64,000 bases of DNA, taken from assembly GCA_033439685.1 (NCBI GenBank), contig JAUEDM010000003.1, positions 650,001-714,000 of the forward strand, read 5' to 3'. The stretch's first letter is position 1. Each line of letters starts with the position of its first letter. Below the pieces are notes generated by a model. It did not search any database and was not told where the DNA came from. It saw nothing but the letters and a program-made list of their open reading frames with translations. Of the stretch, positions 34,803 to 46,785 are shown piece by piece. The DNA is from Apodospora peruviana. Its lineage: Eukaryota > Ascomycota > Sordariomycetes > Sordariales > Lasiosphaeriaceae. The translations under genes were made by a program, and so were the position numbers.

Positions 34803-36744
34803 TTAATACACGTAAATGAAATCCTCATTCTTCAGATCCGTCATATCGCGCAGGGCATTGTCCTCCTCCAGCGCCTTTCTGTGTCTCTGCCCGGCAATCT
34901 CGTCGTGACCAGCCTCGATCTCGACGGCCTTACTGTTCTCGATATGGTTCTTGCCCATCATCGACTCATCTACAATCTGCGCATTCTTGCCGAGCTCTTC
35001 ACGGCGCTTGGCGTGCCTGCGGTTCAGGAACATGAGGTAAATCGGGATGATTCTGTACATGTGCCGTTCATTGGTTAGCTATTACCTGAAAATTTATCGT
35101 CGAAAAACCTGGAGAAGCTGGGGAGTCTCCTTACGCAGAGATAACGCCCACGAGGGCGAACATGATGAGGTTAGCAATGAGACCCGGCCGATACAGAGGC
35201 GCGTGGTCGACCGAGTAGAGCAGCGGGCCGATGACGTTGCCCGTGCACATACCAATGAAGACCATGGCCGACGTGCACTTCTTCTTGGTGTCGCCGCCGG
35301 TGTTTTGGGCCTGCCAGGCGTAGATGAGGGGCGTGATGGCCGCCATGCACGACACCTAGAGTCCGGAGCTTGTCAGAGACCGAGGCTCGGCGGCATAAAA
35401 CAACGAATCTATGACTGCGGATTAACGTACCAAGTAATATCCAAAAAGCAACACCCCCTTGTTCCCAGGCGTCCGCGGCACAGCAAGCATCATGATGGCT
35501 CCGATGCAAGGTAGCACAGCAACGCCCGTGATGACAAGACCCTTCCTCTGGAACCGGGTAGCCAGCCAACCCGATCCGATGATGGCGACGATCTGGATCA
35601 CACCGAACGGGATATTGAACAGAATCGACTCGAAGGGGCTGTAGCCGAAATCTCTGATGATGAGGTTGCCGAAAGTGCCGATGCCGCCGCTCGCGATGCT
35701 TGAAAGAAAATCATTTTAGCTCAATTTCAACAACAGACGTAATCCCAATAAAGACAAACGTACGATATGGCAATGATAGCGATAAACCAACACCACGTCT
35801 TAAAATCCAGCAGTGTCTCCCAGACATGGTCCCACCGCCACTCCCGCGACGCGACACCCATCTGGTTCGCTCTCAACCGCTCGACGGCAATCACCTTCTC
35901 CCTTTCGTTGAGGTACTTGGCCTCCATGGGTGAGTCGGGCATCAAGATCAAGACGACGACCGCGTAGACTACAGTCAAGAGCCCGCAGAACAAGAAGACG
36001 ATCTGATACCTAAACAGGACACTGCTCTGGATGTGGCCGAGTCCGTAAGTGAACAGACTGCCGACGATGAAAGTGACGCCGTTCATGGCGTTCCAGTAGC
36101 TCGTCCGTAGGGTCTGCTCGCTTCGGCGCCACCACATCTGCGTCACGGCCACGCAGCTAGGCGCAATCATGGCCTCAAACGACCCGAGCACGAAGCGCAG
36201 GCCAAGCAGGGAGGAAAAGGTGGTGCAGGACGACATGATGGCCAGGGAAGAGCCCCAGAGAAAGATGGCGGTGGCGATGACCTTGCCGGTGGGCAGCTTG
36301 ACGAGGATGAAGGCCGCCAGGGGCTGCATGACCAGCTGCGCGAGGTACAGGATGGAGCCCAGCCAGGAGTACTGTTTGCCGACGAGGTGGGCGTCCTCGC
36401 TGATTCCAAAGATGGAGACATAGCTGGTACGACAATGTGAGCAACACCTTCATTGTTGTGGAGGGATGGTATTTGATTTACCTCAGAGAACTCTTGTCCA
36501 GCTGCTGGAAGAAATACGCACCTAGCAGCAGAGACAAGACACGGAAATCTATACGGCGCAAGACCGCCTTCTCCTCCTCGTACGTGAAGGAGACGTCTTC
36601 AGCGCCATGACTGGCCAGGAACTCAGTGGCCTTGTCACGCAAGCTGTTTGTGCGAGCATGGTCAGGAGCGGGCGTGATCTCATCGACGGCGGCACCGGTG
36701 CCCGCGCCACCGCCCTCCGTTTTCTGGTCCGGAGGAATACTCAT
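34803..36744 (-). CDS. MFS transporter, DAL5/allantoate permease-like (ACS family)
   Basis: Five exons (36744-36482, 36423-35764, 35698-35431, 35355-35135, 35052-34803) encode 553 aa with all phases matched. The start EEEKAVLRRIDFRVL followed by a helix with LDKSSL is the hallmark of the anion:cation symporter/DAL5 group. About 12 helices follow, with a long loop between 6 and 7 (REWRWDHVWETLLDFKTW). The C-terminus, RRHAKRREELGKN, is a charged cytosolic tail. Family members import allantoate, nicotinate, pantothenate, biotin or dipeptides; the substrate here is undecided. It is divergent from the oxidoreductase at 37981, with a 1.2-kb gap. Confidence 0.92.
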
Positions 36745-37980
36745 TCTTGCGTGGGTTAGATGGATGGATGAATGATGATGATGTGGTACAGGCAGAGGTA
36801 ACCGTGATCCGATTTGCCGGGACCAGTATATTACAAGATCAGACTTGAATATGACCGAGTCCGTGGGTCTTAACTACCTGCAGGATCGGGATCGGAGAGA
36901 GAAAGATGCGGATATTAACAGAGGACGGAGTAATTATGTGGAAACAGAAAGGAGTGGAAGAAAACCTGGAGAAGGAAGAGTGTTCCACGCTGGATCTTTC
37001 ACTTGTACTACCTTGATACGGCAGTTCTGGTGGTTTTGAGGTGGAGAGAATGCTTTGACTGCCTGCCCACCTAGAACTAGAGCAAGCAGCACATGTTGAT
37101 CGCTTCCCTTTATCCCGAACGCTGGGAGCACGGGTAGGATGAAGAACGAGCAGCTCCCCGGCAAAACCCACCACTAGTGCTACTAATTACCAGTAGAGGT
37201 AGCATCACATATTCTGGAGGCTGGACTGGAGGCGCACATGGTATAACTGATGGGGTAACCGGTTCTCGGAACTGTTTACACGCATGGCGGCATGGGATTT
37301 GGAAGATCCGGTAAAGGATGCTTCGATATTCATCCTGTGAGAACTATCCAACGAAAAGCCTATGGTTGGGCAGTTTAGTTTAGCCTGTTATTCTTACAGC
37401 GTTAGACGAGGGGGTTGGAGTTGTTGGATTCCCACGTTTGGGCAAAGACAGGACTGGGAATAGAGACACACTTGAGCGAATCGGCCTGTTAGTCTTTGCA
37501 GATGCATTCCTTCAAGCTGATGGCCAATCCCAACCATCAATGGCCTGCTTCTTCCCCCTCAATACGCTTGTCAAGCTTGCAGCTACACTTGACAGGATTC
37601 CCCGCGCGTGATGGTTCGTGGGGGGAGGAGATCTCCAACTTGCCCTTCTTCCTACCACACATAGTACTGGCAGTGAGCCGATCCCCTTCTTCCCCTCTCC
37701 CATCGGAGCTTTTCAGCCTAAAATATCCGGACACTGGGTCAATGATGGCCGAACCAAGCTCTTTCTTAACCCGAGTTGCATCATCACGAGTCTGGGCCCG
37801 AGTCGTGTGCACATTGATATTGATACCCAACACGTACGGGGAGGAGATAAGGCGAGTTCATCTTTCTTCTGGAGTCTCACTTTATACACCACACGCGATA
37901 CTAATTAGTATTCCTCAGGTTACCTGACTGAGCCCAAGATAACAACACCAGAAGAACCCTTGAGAGCTCAACCATCGGAC
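36745..37980. other. Divergent gap between DAL5-like carrier and oxidoreductase
   Basis: This must hold both promoters. A 143-codon frame at 37496-37927 lacks motifs and is not called. Confidence 0.5.
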
Positions 37981-39327
37981 ATGAGCGCCATCACGGTCCC
38001 GGCCGCAGCCGCAAATGGCGCCGCGTCCGCCGACCCGAAACCCAAGAAACGATACGCCCTCGTCGGCACGGGCGGCCGATCCAGCTTTTTCTACAGCGCC
38101 ATCGCAGGCGACTACAGCTTGACGTCCTGCATCGTGGCCTTCTGCGACACCAACCAGACCCGGATGGACTATGCCAACGCCAAGCTGACGACGCTCGGCC
38201 ACCCAGCCGTGCCGACCTTCCTGGCGGCCGACTTCGACGCCATGATCGGCGCCACCAAGCCGGACGAGGTCATCGTCACGACCATGGACCGCACCCACAA
38301 CATCTACATCGTGCGCGCGCTTGAGCTCGGCTGCAACGTGGTGACGGAAAAGCCCATGACCATCGACGCGCCGCGGTGCCGCGACATCTTTTCCGCCGTC
38401 GAGCGCACCGGCAACTCGGTCCGCGTGACCTTCAACTACCGCTACGCGCCGCACAACACAAAAGTCTTCGAGCTGCTGCGGAGCGGCGCCATCGGTACCG
38501 TCACGTCGGTGCACTTTGAGTGGATGCTCAACACGTCGCACGGGGCCGACTACTTCCGGCGGTGGCACCGCGACAAGCGCAACAGCGGCGGCCTGCTCGT
38601 GCACAAGTCGACGCACCACTTCGACCTCGTCAACTTCTGGCTGCAGACGCGGCCCGTGTCGGTCTACGCGCAGGGCGACCTCAAGTTCTACGGGAAAGAA
38701 AACGCCGAAAGCCGCGGCGTCAAGAGCTTCTACTCGCGCGCGCACGGAAACGAGGCCGCCAAGAGCGACCCCTTTGCGTTGCATCTTGACGAGGTCCCCG
38801 CGCTTAAAGCCATGTACCTCGACGCCGAGCACGAGGATGGGTACTACCGCGACCAAAGCGTGTTTGGGGATGGCATCAGCATCGAGGATACGATGAACCT
38901 GCTGGTCAGGTACCGGAACGGCGCCGTCATGACGTACAGCCTGACCGCGTACGCGCCCTGGGAAGGGTTCCGGGTTAATTTTAACGGTACCGGGGGCAGG
39001 TTGGAGGTGGAGGTGGTGGAGAATAGTTATGTGAACTCGGGCGGCGAGCAGGCAGAGGAGGGCGCGCTGGAGAAGCGGACGATTTTGCTGCGGCCGTTGT
39101 TTGAGAAGCCGAGGGAGGTCGAGATCGAGGAGAGCAAAGGTGCTCACGGGGGTGGAGATAGCGTGCTATTGAATGATTTGTTTGGGGAGCCAGTCACGGA
39201 CGAGTACATGCGGGCGGCCAGCCATGTGGACGGCGCCGCGTCGATACTGACGGGCATTGCGGCGAACCGGTCCATTGCGACGGGGCAAGTTGTGTTTGTG
39301 GATGATATTCTGCAAGTGCCTGGTTAG
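37981..39327 (+). CDS. GFO/IDH/MocA-family oxidoreductase
   Basis: Single exon, 448 aa. The frame is open upstream to 37960, but that is TTG; 37981 is the ATG. The N-terminal Rossmann fold has RYALVGTGGRSSFF near residue 22. The characteristic EKP motif appears in VVTEKPMTID near 120. The C-terminal domain contains the HKSTHHFDL active-site region near 207, where a Lys/His pair is expected to serve catalysis. A Gly/Glu-rich insertion near 345-385 is longer than in bacterial relatives. The family oxidises or reduces sugars and cyclitols with NAD(P). The substrate is unknown. The neighbouring DAL5-type carrier could supply a substrate, but this is inference only. Confidence 0.93.
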   Translation: MSAITVPAAAANGAASADPKPKKRYALVGTGGRSSFFYSAIAGDYSLTSCIVAFCDTNQTRMDYANAKLTTLGHPAVPTFLAADFDAMIGATKPDEVIVTTMDRTHNIYIVRALELGCNVVTEKPMTIDAPRCRDIFSAVERTGNSVRVTFNYRYAPHNTKVFELLRSGAIGTVTSVHFEWMLNTSHGADYFRRWHRDKRNSGGLLVHKSTHHFDLVNFWLQTRPVSVYAQGDLKFYGKENAESRGVKSFYSRAHGNEAAKSDPFALHLDEVPALKAMYLDAEHEDGYYRDQSVFGDGISIEDTMNLLVRYRNGAVMTYSLTAYAPWEGFRVNFNGTGGRLEVEVVENSYVNSGGEQAEEGALEKRTILLRPLFEKPREVEIEESKGAHGGGDSVLLNDLFGEPVTDEYMRAASHVDGAASILTGIAANRSIATGQVVFVDDILQVPG

Positions 39328-39954
39328 CTTTAGGGTACCTAGTTGTCCATGTCAGTTGTCTTGGTGTTGACATGATTCTGATATTGAAGTTCATCATTGG
39401 GGAACGGAGCTTCCGCTACGTAGAAAAGTAAACAAACCCCTGATGAAAGACATAGTCATGTCCTATATTCGCAGCGTTAGAGATTCAAACGGGCAGCCCC
39501 TACTCAAGCCTCACCTTTATTAAGCCAAGCTTCGAATCGTGATGAGCCAGCATGGCCATGGAGGCATTTACCCGGGTTCGTTCATGTACAGGTACCCGGC
39601 AGCGGTTCCCCCATCCAGAAAGCCGAAAGGGACCTCCGTCATCGCTAAGAGGGTATTAATGAACGCGGAGTGGAATATTCCATCTCGCGAAATAAAGATT
39701 CGGAATGCCTAGCCGCCGTTGGAGTATCTGTCCCCGGCAAATATATTTACCAATATCGCACGTATCCAGGTCTTATATTTATAAGGATAAATCAAGTTCC
39801 GTGCGGCGAATGCCAACCGTAGTCCATATAACTCATCAGTATACTTCTTGGTCGACAGTGTTCAAGTTGACCTTTTCAAGGAGCATCACGGTCGACAAAC
39901 ACCGAGTTGGAAGTCAAGAACAGCACAGACTGACCACAAAACGACTTTGTAATC
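39328..39954. other. Upstream region of small secreted protein gene
   Basis: No gene recognised; see the TATA-like element at 39772. Confidence 0.5.
39772..39785 (+). promoter_or_regulatory. TATA-like element
   Basis: CTTATATTTATAAG has CTTATA and TATAAG arms two bases apart, about 180 bp before the ATG at 39955. A core promoter role is likely but not shown. Confidence 0.4.
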
Positions 39955-40560
39955 ATGAAGCCAACCATCATCACCGCCCTCTTCGCCGGCGCGGCGCTGA
40001 GCTCGCCCGTCGCGCCGGCGGCCGACCCGACGCCGAAAAATCTGGTGTCAGGGGCGCTCTGGATCCGAGCCGTGGCGGCGCCAAACTTCCACAAGTACCT
40101 GCAGACCAAACCAGCCAACGAGCCGGGGCCGGCAATCCTCGAGTCGTACACGACGGCCGGGCAGTTCAACATCGAGAGCGGGCAGGTGGTCAACAAGGTG
40201 TCGAACCCGCCGCTGTACATGTGGGTGGAGGAGCCGGCCGACAAGGCGAACCCGCCGCGCACGCTGGCGACGTGGTTCAACACGACCAAGAACCCATTTG
40301 GGACGTTTGCGTTCCAGGGCGACACGCTGAGCTGGTCGGTGCCCAGCGTCAAGCGGCAGAACACGGCGGCGTGGCTGGTGTGCAAGAACCAGCAGCTGTT
40401 TATCAACACGGGCGCATACGCGTACCAGACTCCTTCTGGGTGTTCGGATCAGACCGTGAGTTCTTCTTTCTTTCTATTGCTTGTTGCTGTTGGAAAGAGA
40501 CTGACGACGGCAACTGTGAATTAGATACATTATTACAATGACAAGACGGCAAACAACTAG
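39955..40560 (+). CDS. Small secreted protein, unrecognised
   Basis: Two exons (39955-40455 and 40525-40560), joined across a 69-bp GTGAGT...TAG intron, give 178 aa. A signal peptide of about 16-20 residues (MKPTIITALFAGAALSSP) is clear. The mature part has few Cys, with one in WLVCKN and one in PSGCSDQT, which could form a disulfide. The second exon ends IHYYNDKTANN. The strand-rich pattern suggests a compact extracellular beta domain. No catalytic motif is seen. It may be a wall-associated or effector-like protein; this is inference. The last exon matters, because without splicing the frame adds a different tail. Confidence 0.8.
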
Positions 40561-41954
40561 GAAGTTATCATTACCAGAGTTGAATTCATATATTATCTCG
40601 TTCTTACGTGGTCTTTTTCTCTGCTATTGTTGGTGATCATGTTGACCGTGACCACGTTTGAGCCTATTGAACGCCTTTTAATGGTACAACATGACAGAAA
40701 GGACCGTTTGACAGATACGGGGTACATTAGTCGTGGACAGGCAACAGGGTTGGCAAGCTTCAAAGCCCAGACAGCCAAGAGCGAAGGAGGAACTGTTCAA
40801 ATCGGCCCCAAAGCATGAGCAGATTCCCGTGTGCTTTTCGTGTGCTTTTTGATGACGACACCGAAAACGCAGTCAAGAACCCAATTCAGTTCGTGGAAGG
40901 AGCATCAAGCACCAAAGTGCTAGTGGATAAGTGGAGATGGCGGGGGCGGATTTCTTTCAAGTTCCGTCCCGCAGTCCACGAGGCACTGCGGGCTCCTCTG
41001 CTTCCGTGCCGGCGGGGCAATCGCGCCCGGAAATTGAAAAGGCCTGGGGGCCAGGATCGCCCGGGCTTGGCGCCCAGCCAACCATCATCCACAGTGATCG
41101 CAACCCCCTGAATTTATATGGGCCAACAAACATTTCGACTTTCAACGATCCGAAATATCCATCGAGGCACAAATTTCGATTCTCAAATACTTCTCTGTGC
41201 CGTGCTGCTGGCTCTTCACCTCCTTTTCCGTCTGTTCACCGGTTCACCCAACCTGCATCCGGCGTTTCCAGGTCAGCCAGCAAGTCCTGGTGCGGGCCAC
41301 GTAACCAATATGACCCAGAACATGGCAGTCGACTGGTGATTGGCATCGCGAACCCGCTTGCCAATGTTTTGCCCAGACATTTTCTTTCGAGACACCAGCC
41401 CACAAATGGCGCCCAGTCCCAGTGGCAACCCCAGAGAGCATTGTATCCGTAATGGCTCATCTTTGGCGTTACGCTGCCAAGCACCATCACAAAACCGTCT
41501 CCATCTCCAAGTGGACTGGCCTTCGTATCGCGCTTGTTTGCACTGCCTCCGATGCCCAGGAGGCCAAGCGGACTGCCCAGGAATACCAAGACCCCAAGAG
41601 AACCCAGACTGCCCCTTTCGCGTCATTGAGGGTCTGCCCATCTCCACTGGAAACCAGTTTTCGGTTTCCTCTGTTGCTCTCTTTTCCTTCAACATGTTCA
41701 TTTGACTTGACCAATCCCGCCGTCGTTGTTGACGGTGCCACTCGTTTAAATCGCTGTATTGTGAGTCTGTTTTTTTTTTTTTTAATGTGAAGTCAAAGCC
41801 TGTCGATGCTCCTCGAGGAATAAAAGACGGTTACACAATATCTTTGAAAGGTATCCCGAATTGGACACAGCAGTCTGTGGCGTACGGAATCGAGCAATCG
41901 AAACATCACTGGAAGAGCGACAGAGGGGGAGCCGAGGGGTGGAAATTCACAGAT
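40561..41954. other. Upstream region of the GH76 gene
   Basis: Overlapping short frames occur near 40931-41790 without recognised motifs. Probably promoter and 5' leader. It includes a 15-T run near 41770. Confidence 0.4.
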
Positions 41955-43448
41955 ATGGCAACATCACGCTCGTTAAGCCTCGGAGGGCTGGCAGCCACCC
42001 TCATTGCCTCGAGTTGTCTGTTATCGGGGGCACAGGCACAGTACTACAAGATCGGGAGTGTCGGTAAGTCTCGTCCTCGTAAATAAAAAACCCCCAACAA
42101 ACACAAAACGACTAACATGTAGCCCGCAGCCGAGATCAAAGAGTCGGCGCGGACCCTCGCCTACGACCTGATGCTCTTCTACCAGGGCAACAAGACGGGC
42201 GAGATCCCCGGCATTCTCCCGGGCCCTCCGGACGACGGCAAGGGCGACTACTACTGGTGGGAGGGCGGCGCCATGATGGGCACCTACATCGACTATTGGC
42301 ATCTCACGGGCGATCCATCCTACAACCACGTAATAGAAGAAGGCATGCTGCACCAGACCGGCCCCGATCACGACTACATGCCGCCCAACCACACGGCCTC
42401 CCTCGGTAACGACGATCAGGGCTTCTGGGGCATGTCGGCCATGCTCGCGGCCGAGAACAAGTTCCCGAACCCGCCCGACGACAAACCCCAATGGCTCGCC
42501 CTGGCCCAGGCCGTCTTCCACACCCAAGCCGCCCCCGACCGGCACGACGAGACGTGCAACGGCGGCCTGCGGTGGCAGGTGCCCCCGACCAACATGGGGT
42601 ACAATTACAAAAACACCATTGCCAACGCGTGCTTCTTCAACCTCGGCGCGCGCCTCGCCCGCTACACCAAAAATGAAACCTACGCCAAGTGGGCAGAGCA
42701 AACGTTCGACTGGCTTTGGGACGTGCACTACATCGACCACGAGGACTGGCGCGTCTACGACGGCGGCCACGTCGAGCACAACTGCACCGACATCAACAAG
42801 GCGCAGTTCAGCTACAACGCCGCCCTGCTGACCCACGGCGCCGCCTTCATGTACAACTACACGTCGGGCAGCACGCGCCAGAAGTGGGCCGACCGCATCG
42901 AGAACCTGGTCACGGGGATCAAGCGCGACTTTTTCCCCGACGGCGTCGCCTACGAGCTGCCCTGCGAGGGCCGGCTCGGCGCCTGCACGGCCGACATGCT
43001 TACTTTCAAAGGGTACGTCCACCGCTGGCTGTCGGTGGTAACGCAGATCGCGCCCTTCACGGCCAAGACGATCTTGCCCTTGCTCTGGACGTCGGCGGAG
43101 GCGGCCGTGAAGCAGTGCACCGGCGGGGCGACGGGCCGGGTGTGCGGCTTCTATTGGAGCAATGGAACGTTTTTTGACCCGGCGGTCGACAGCACCACGG
43201 GCGCGGGCGAGGCCATGAGCGTGCTTGCTGCCGTGTCGAGCTTGTTGATTGAGCACGCCGACCCGCCGGCCACGAACACGACGGGCGGAATCAGCAAAGG
43301 TGATCCCAACGCGGGTAGCAACAGTAAAGGCGCGACACGGGAGATGGCGCCGATCACGGCTGCCGACCGGGCGGGCGCGGCGATACTGACGATTTTGGTA
43401 CTCGGCTGCGCGGTTGGGACCTTCGGATGGATGAGTTTTGGGGATTAA
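41955..43448 (+). CDS. GH76 DFG5/DCW1-type GPI-anchored wall protein
   Basis: Two exons (41955-42063, 42130-43448) encode 475 aa. Of two AG acceptors seven bases apart, only the one at 42128-42129 keeps frame and yields AEIKESARTLAYD. A signal peptide (1-29) precedes an (alpha/alpha)6 GH76 domain. Its catalytic Asp pair, Asp131-Asp132, lies in LGNDDQGFW. Other hallmarks are YYWWEGGAMMGT and NKAQFSYNAALLTHGAA. Several N-glycosylation sites occur. The C-terminus has a Gly/Ser/Asn stretch and a hydrophobic tail (ILTILVLGCAVGTFGW), a GPI signal. Family members are thought to cut GPI mannan and transfer GPI proteins into wall glucan. Confidence 0.95.
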
Positions 43449-44899
43449 TTCAGATCGACTCGGTCCGGGCAACATGGTGCTGATATACATACATATATGG
43501 ATTACACTGTACATATCTTTTTTTTTCTTTTGTTTTCTTCGTTTGCCTTGTTTATCCTCTATAGCTGTGTTGCTGTAAGCACTGGGATGGCGTATGCAAG
43601 GCGAAGGTGGGAATGCTGGTTTTATTCCGAGTTTATTTTCTTTTACAGAGCTACCATGGATACAGGCTGCAGAGTTGACATCTGGTTTGAACATTTGCAA
43701 ATAATCTGTACACGTTTCCAACATGAGGTACGGTATTCTGTCCGGAATATCCGTACATGGCTCGATGTGTGTATCCCCTGCAGAAAAGGGGTTGACGTTC
43801 AACGGGATATTTCCGGGACGGAATTCAAGCCTGCCTGGCTTCTAGGATGCCGTTTGGGAGTGTTAGCTCCGCCAGTGGTTAAGCGGTATTTCCAAGTACA
43901 TTTTGTTTCGTATTTGGGAGATCTGATGGTCTTTTGTTGAACAAAATGTCTTCAAATTCGTACTGATAGTTTCCGATACTCACGAAAGATAAGGTATCAT
44001 GAAACGTGCCTAGCTCCAGAGACGTTGAGGAACAGCCCCTAGCGGGATGGGATGGTTGGGTAGGTGCGGGGTCATTCCGCGAGATCGATGCGCCGGGCCC
44101 GGGGCCATCGGTCGCCGTTCCACAGACTTTTAACCCGCCTGCCCGCCTGCCCTCTTGCAGTTCTTACAGGTACTCCACGCTGCCTTTTACCCTATAACGA
44201 CAGCAGGGGGCTGTCCACACCGCCAGGAGCTCCCGTCGCTGGCGTCTGCCAAGCTTCGCAACTTGCAAGTGCCCAGGTTGAGCTCCTCAACGATTCGCAG
44301 TAAGAACCGCACCTCGGACTGGCGACATCCCCGGCGGGCTACCTTCCCTCTGTCCAGCGACTTTCGTTACATCGATGCAGGCGATGATGGTCGGACCACC
44401 ACCCCCCTCCTGCCCATCGACAGGGTAGGACTTGGACTGGACGGGACCCGTCCGTCTTCTCAACTTCGGTTTCGGCTTTGGGCAATTTACCCATCAATAT
44501 CCGGGACGTATCGACGGACGGGATCGGTTGGCAAATAGGCACCCTGTTGCTACGGAATACCGATCAGGCCGATTAAAACAACTACCTCGGCGGGCAAATA
44601 TCACAATCCCCGCGCCGTTCCTCTTCAGAATTGCAAGGCTGGGGCCTCTCGGTCGACACATCGCTGCCGTCACCTGTCCTGGGCAACCAGAAGCTGTAGT
44701 CTGAGCCCCTGTATAACGCGCGGCGTTGGGAAGACTGGCTGTCTTTACGGTAATAACAGTTTCCATAAGCTCGACCACATCAACAGCTCCCTCCCGGGTC
44801 GTGATACTTCGGACAACACCTGTTATTTTACGCCAGCCATTGCGCTTCCATAGACCCCATTTCGCTTCCCCCCCGCGACAGATATCACAGCTTGCGAAG
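43449..44899. other. Gene-free gap before the P450
   Basis: Only short frames without motifs; the right part is the P450 promoter and leader. Confidence 0.5.
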
Positions 44900-46785
44900 A
44901 TGGAGCTCCCGACCTTCAACCTCAATGCGACCAGCGTGTGCCTGGTGCTGGCCCTGGTGGTATGTCAGGACTACCTTTCCACCTCTTTAAACCAGCTAAC
45001 TAACACAATGGACAACAACAACAACAGACCCTCACATACCACACCATTCGAACCATCTACAACCTCTACTTCCACCCGCTCGCGAAATACCCCGGCCCCC
45101 TGCTCTACCGCGCGACAAGACTCGCCTACCTGGCCGGCCTGATCCGCGGCCGGCTTGCGCTCGACGTGCTGCCCATGCACCGGCGCTACGGCCCGATCGT
45201 GCGCATCGCCCCAGACGAGCTCTCCATCTCGACCCCGGAAGCATGGAAGGACATCTACGGCCACCGGACGGGTCTCCCCTCGGGGCTCGACGAGCTGCCC
45301 AAGTCGTACATCTTCTACCGCAACAAGCTGGTGCCCCCCAGCATCGTCGGCGAGGACCGCGAGGGCCACGCCCTCCTGCGCCGCCTGATGGCGCCCGGCT
45401 TCAGCGAGCGCAGCATGCGCGAGCAGGAGCCCATCATCGGCTCGTACGTCGATCTGTTGGTCGAGCGCTTACGCCAGCACGCCGTCGACGCCGACCGCAA
45501 GGACCCCATCACCGGTCTGCAGGGAGCAAAACGGCCGCTCGACATGACGGCCTGGTACAACTGGACGACGTTCGACATGATCGGGGACCTGGCCTTCGGC
45601 GAGCCGTTTGGCTCGCTCGACAAGGCCAAGTACGACCCGTGGGTGCATGCGATCGCCGTCGCGCTTGAGTCGCAGCGCTTCCTCCTGACCATACGGCACA
45701 TCGGGCTCAACGACATCCTGCTGCCGCTGGTTAGGCTGTTCCAGTCGTCGCGGCGCGAGTACGGCAGGCGCACGAGGGACATGATGGAGCGCCGGATGCA
45801 GGTGGAGAGGCGGACGGACTTGATCGAGGGATTGCTGGCTAAGAAGGACGAGTTGGTACGTTTTCTCCTAACCAGCTACGCACTGCTGCACCTTGAGTTT
45901 GGGTTTTATGCAAAGCTAGGTATTAATAACGGAACCTTATGTGTGTGTAGAAACTGGATCCCGGGCGGATTCAGATGAACGCGGCGGTACTCATCCTTGC
46001 TGGATCCGAGACCACGGCCACGTTGCTGAGCGGCGTCACCTTCTTGCTTCTCCGCCACCCCGAATGTTTGAGGAAGGCGACCGAGGAGGTCCGCTCGACC
46101 TTTAGGTCGGAAAAGGACATCACGCTCACGTCCGTCGCGAGGCTCGAGTACATGCTAGCGTGCCTCAACGAGGCCCTGCGTCGCTACCCACCTGTGCCGT
46201 TTGGCTTGCCGAGGGTGACCCCCAAGGGCGGCGCCTCGATTATCGGTGAATTTATGCCTGAACATGTAACGATCCCTTCTTCTCTCCTATAGTCTGTTTT
46301 TCTTTCGTTTTGTCGTTCCGTGACTGATCGTATGCGATAAAAAAGACTCACGTGGCCGTCTGGCAGTACGCGCTGTACCACAGCGAGGAGTACTTTACGG
46401 ACCCGTTTGGGTATCATCCGGAGCGGTTCCTGCAGCAGGATCCGCGGTTTGCAAAAGACAGACTAGATGCGCTGCAACCGTTTTCGGTTGGGCCTAGGAA
46501 CTGCATTGGGAAAAAGTGAGTTTTATCTGACCCTGACCAAAACCACGAGCGGGCCAACAAGCAAGACATTTTTCGAAGAAGCTAATCTATTTTGTCTGTG
46601 TGTGTGTGTGTGTGTTTAGTTTGGCTTATGCTGAAATGCGTCTTATACTCGCCAGGATCTTGTATAATTTCGACATGTGCTTTGCTGACGAGGGGAAAGC
46701 TGCCGGTTGGATTGATGGTCAAAAGGCGTACACGTTGTGGAAGAAACCGCCATTGGAGGTGTTTCTTATTCCTGTTGCTCGCTGA
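44900..46785 (+). CDS. Cytochrome P450 monooxygenase
   Basis: Five exons (44900-44959, 45028-45855, 45951-46265, 46346-46515, 46620-46785) encode 512 aa. An N-terminal hydrophobic anchor leads to the proline-rich hinge LAKYPGPLLYR. The I-helix oxygen-binding motif AGSETTA is at 313-319. The K-helix ExxR reads EALRR. The haem loop FSVGPRNCIGKN places the thiolate ligand at Cys454. The last splice falls inside that loop (GK-N), and all joins keep phase. It resembles the isotrichodermin C-15 hydroxylase/CYP65-like group in overall motifs, a tentative placing. No backbone synthase lies nearby, so it may act in detoxification or on a metabolite made elsewhere. Membrane of the ER is expected. Confidence 0.94.
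46597..46614. repeat. TG dinucleotide microsatellite at a splice acceptor
   Basis: Nine TG units run directly into TTTAG, the acceptor of the last P450 intron, taking the place of a normal polypyrimidine tract. Confidence 0.9.

Noticed and set aside
37915..39147. 410-codon open frame on the minus strand
   Set aside because: It is the antisense shadow of the GC-rich oxidoreductase gene and has no family motif.
39470..39540. tRNA-like GATTCAAAC motif
   Set aside because: No matching acceptor, D or anticodon arms could be built around it.
42021..43802. 593-codon open frame on the minus strand
   Set aside because: It lies opposite the GH76 gene, is compositionally biased (Val/Gly/Arg) and shows no domain.
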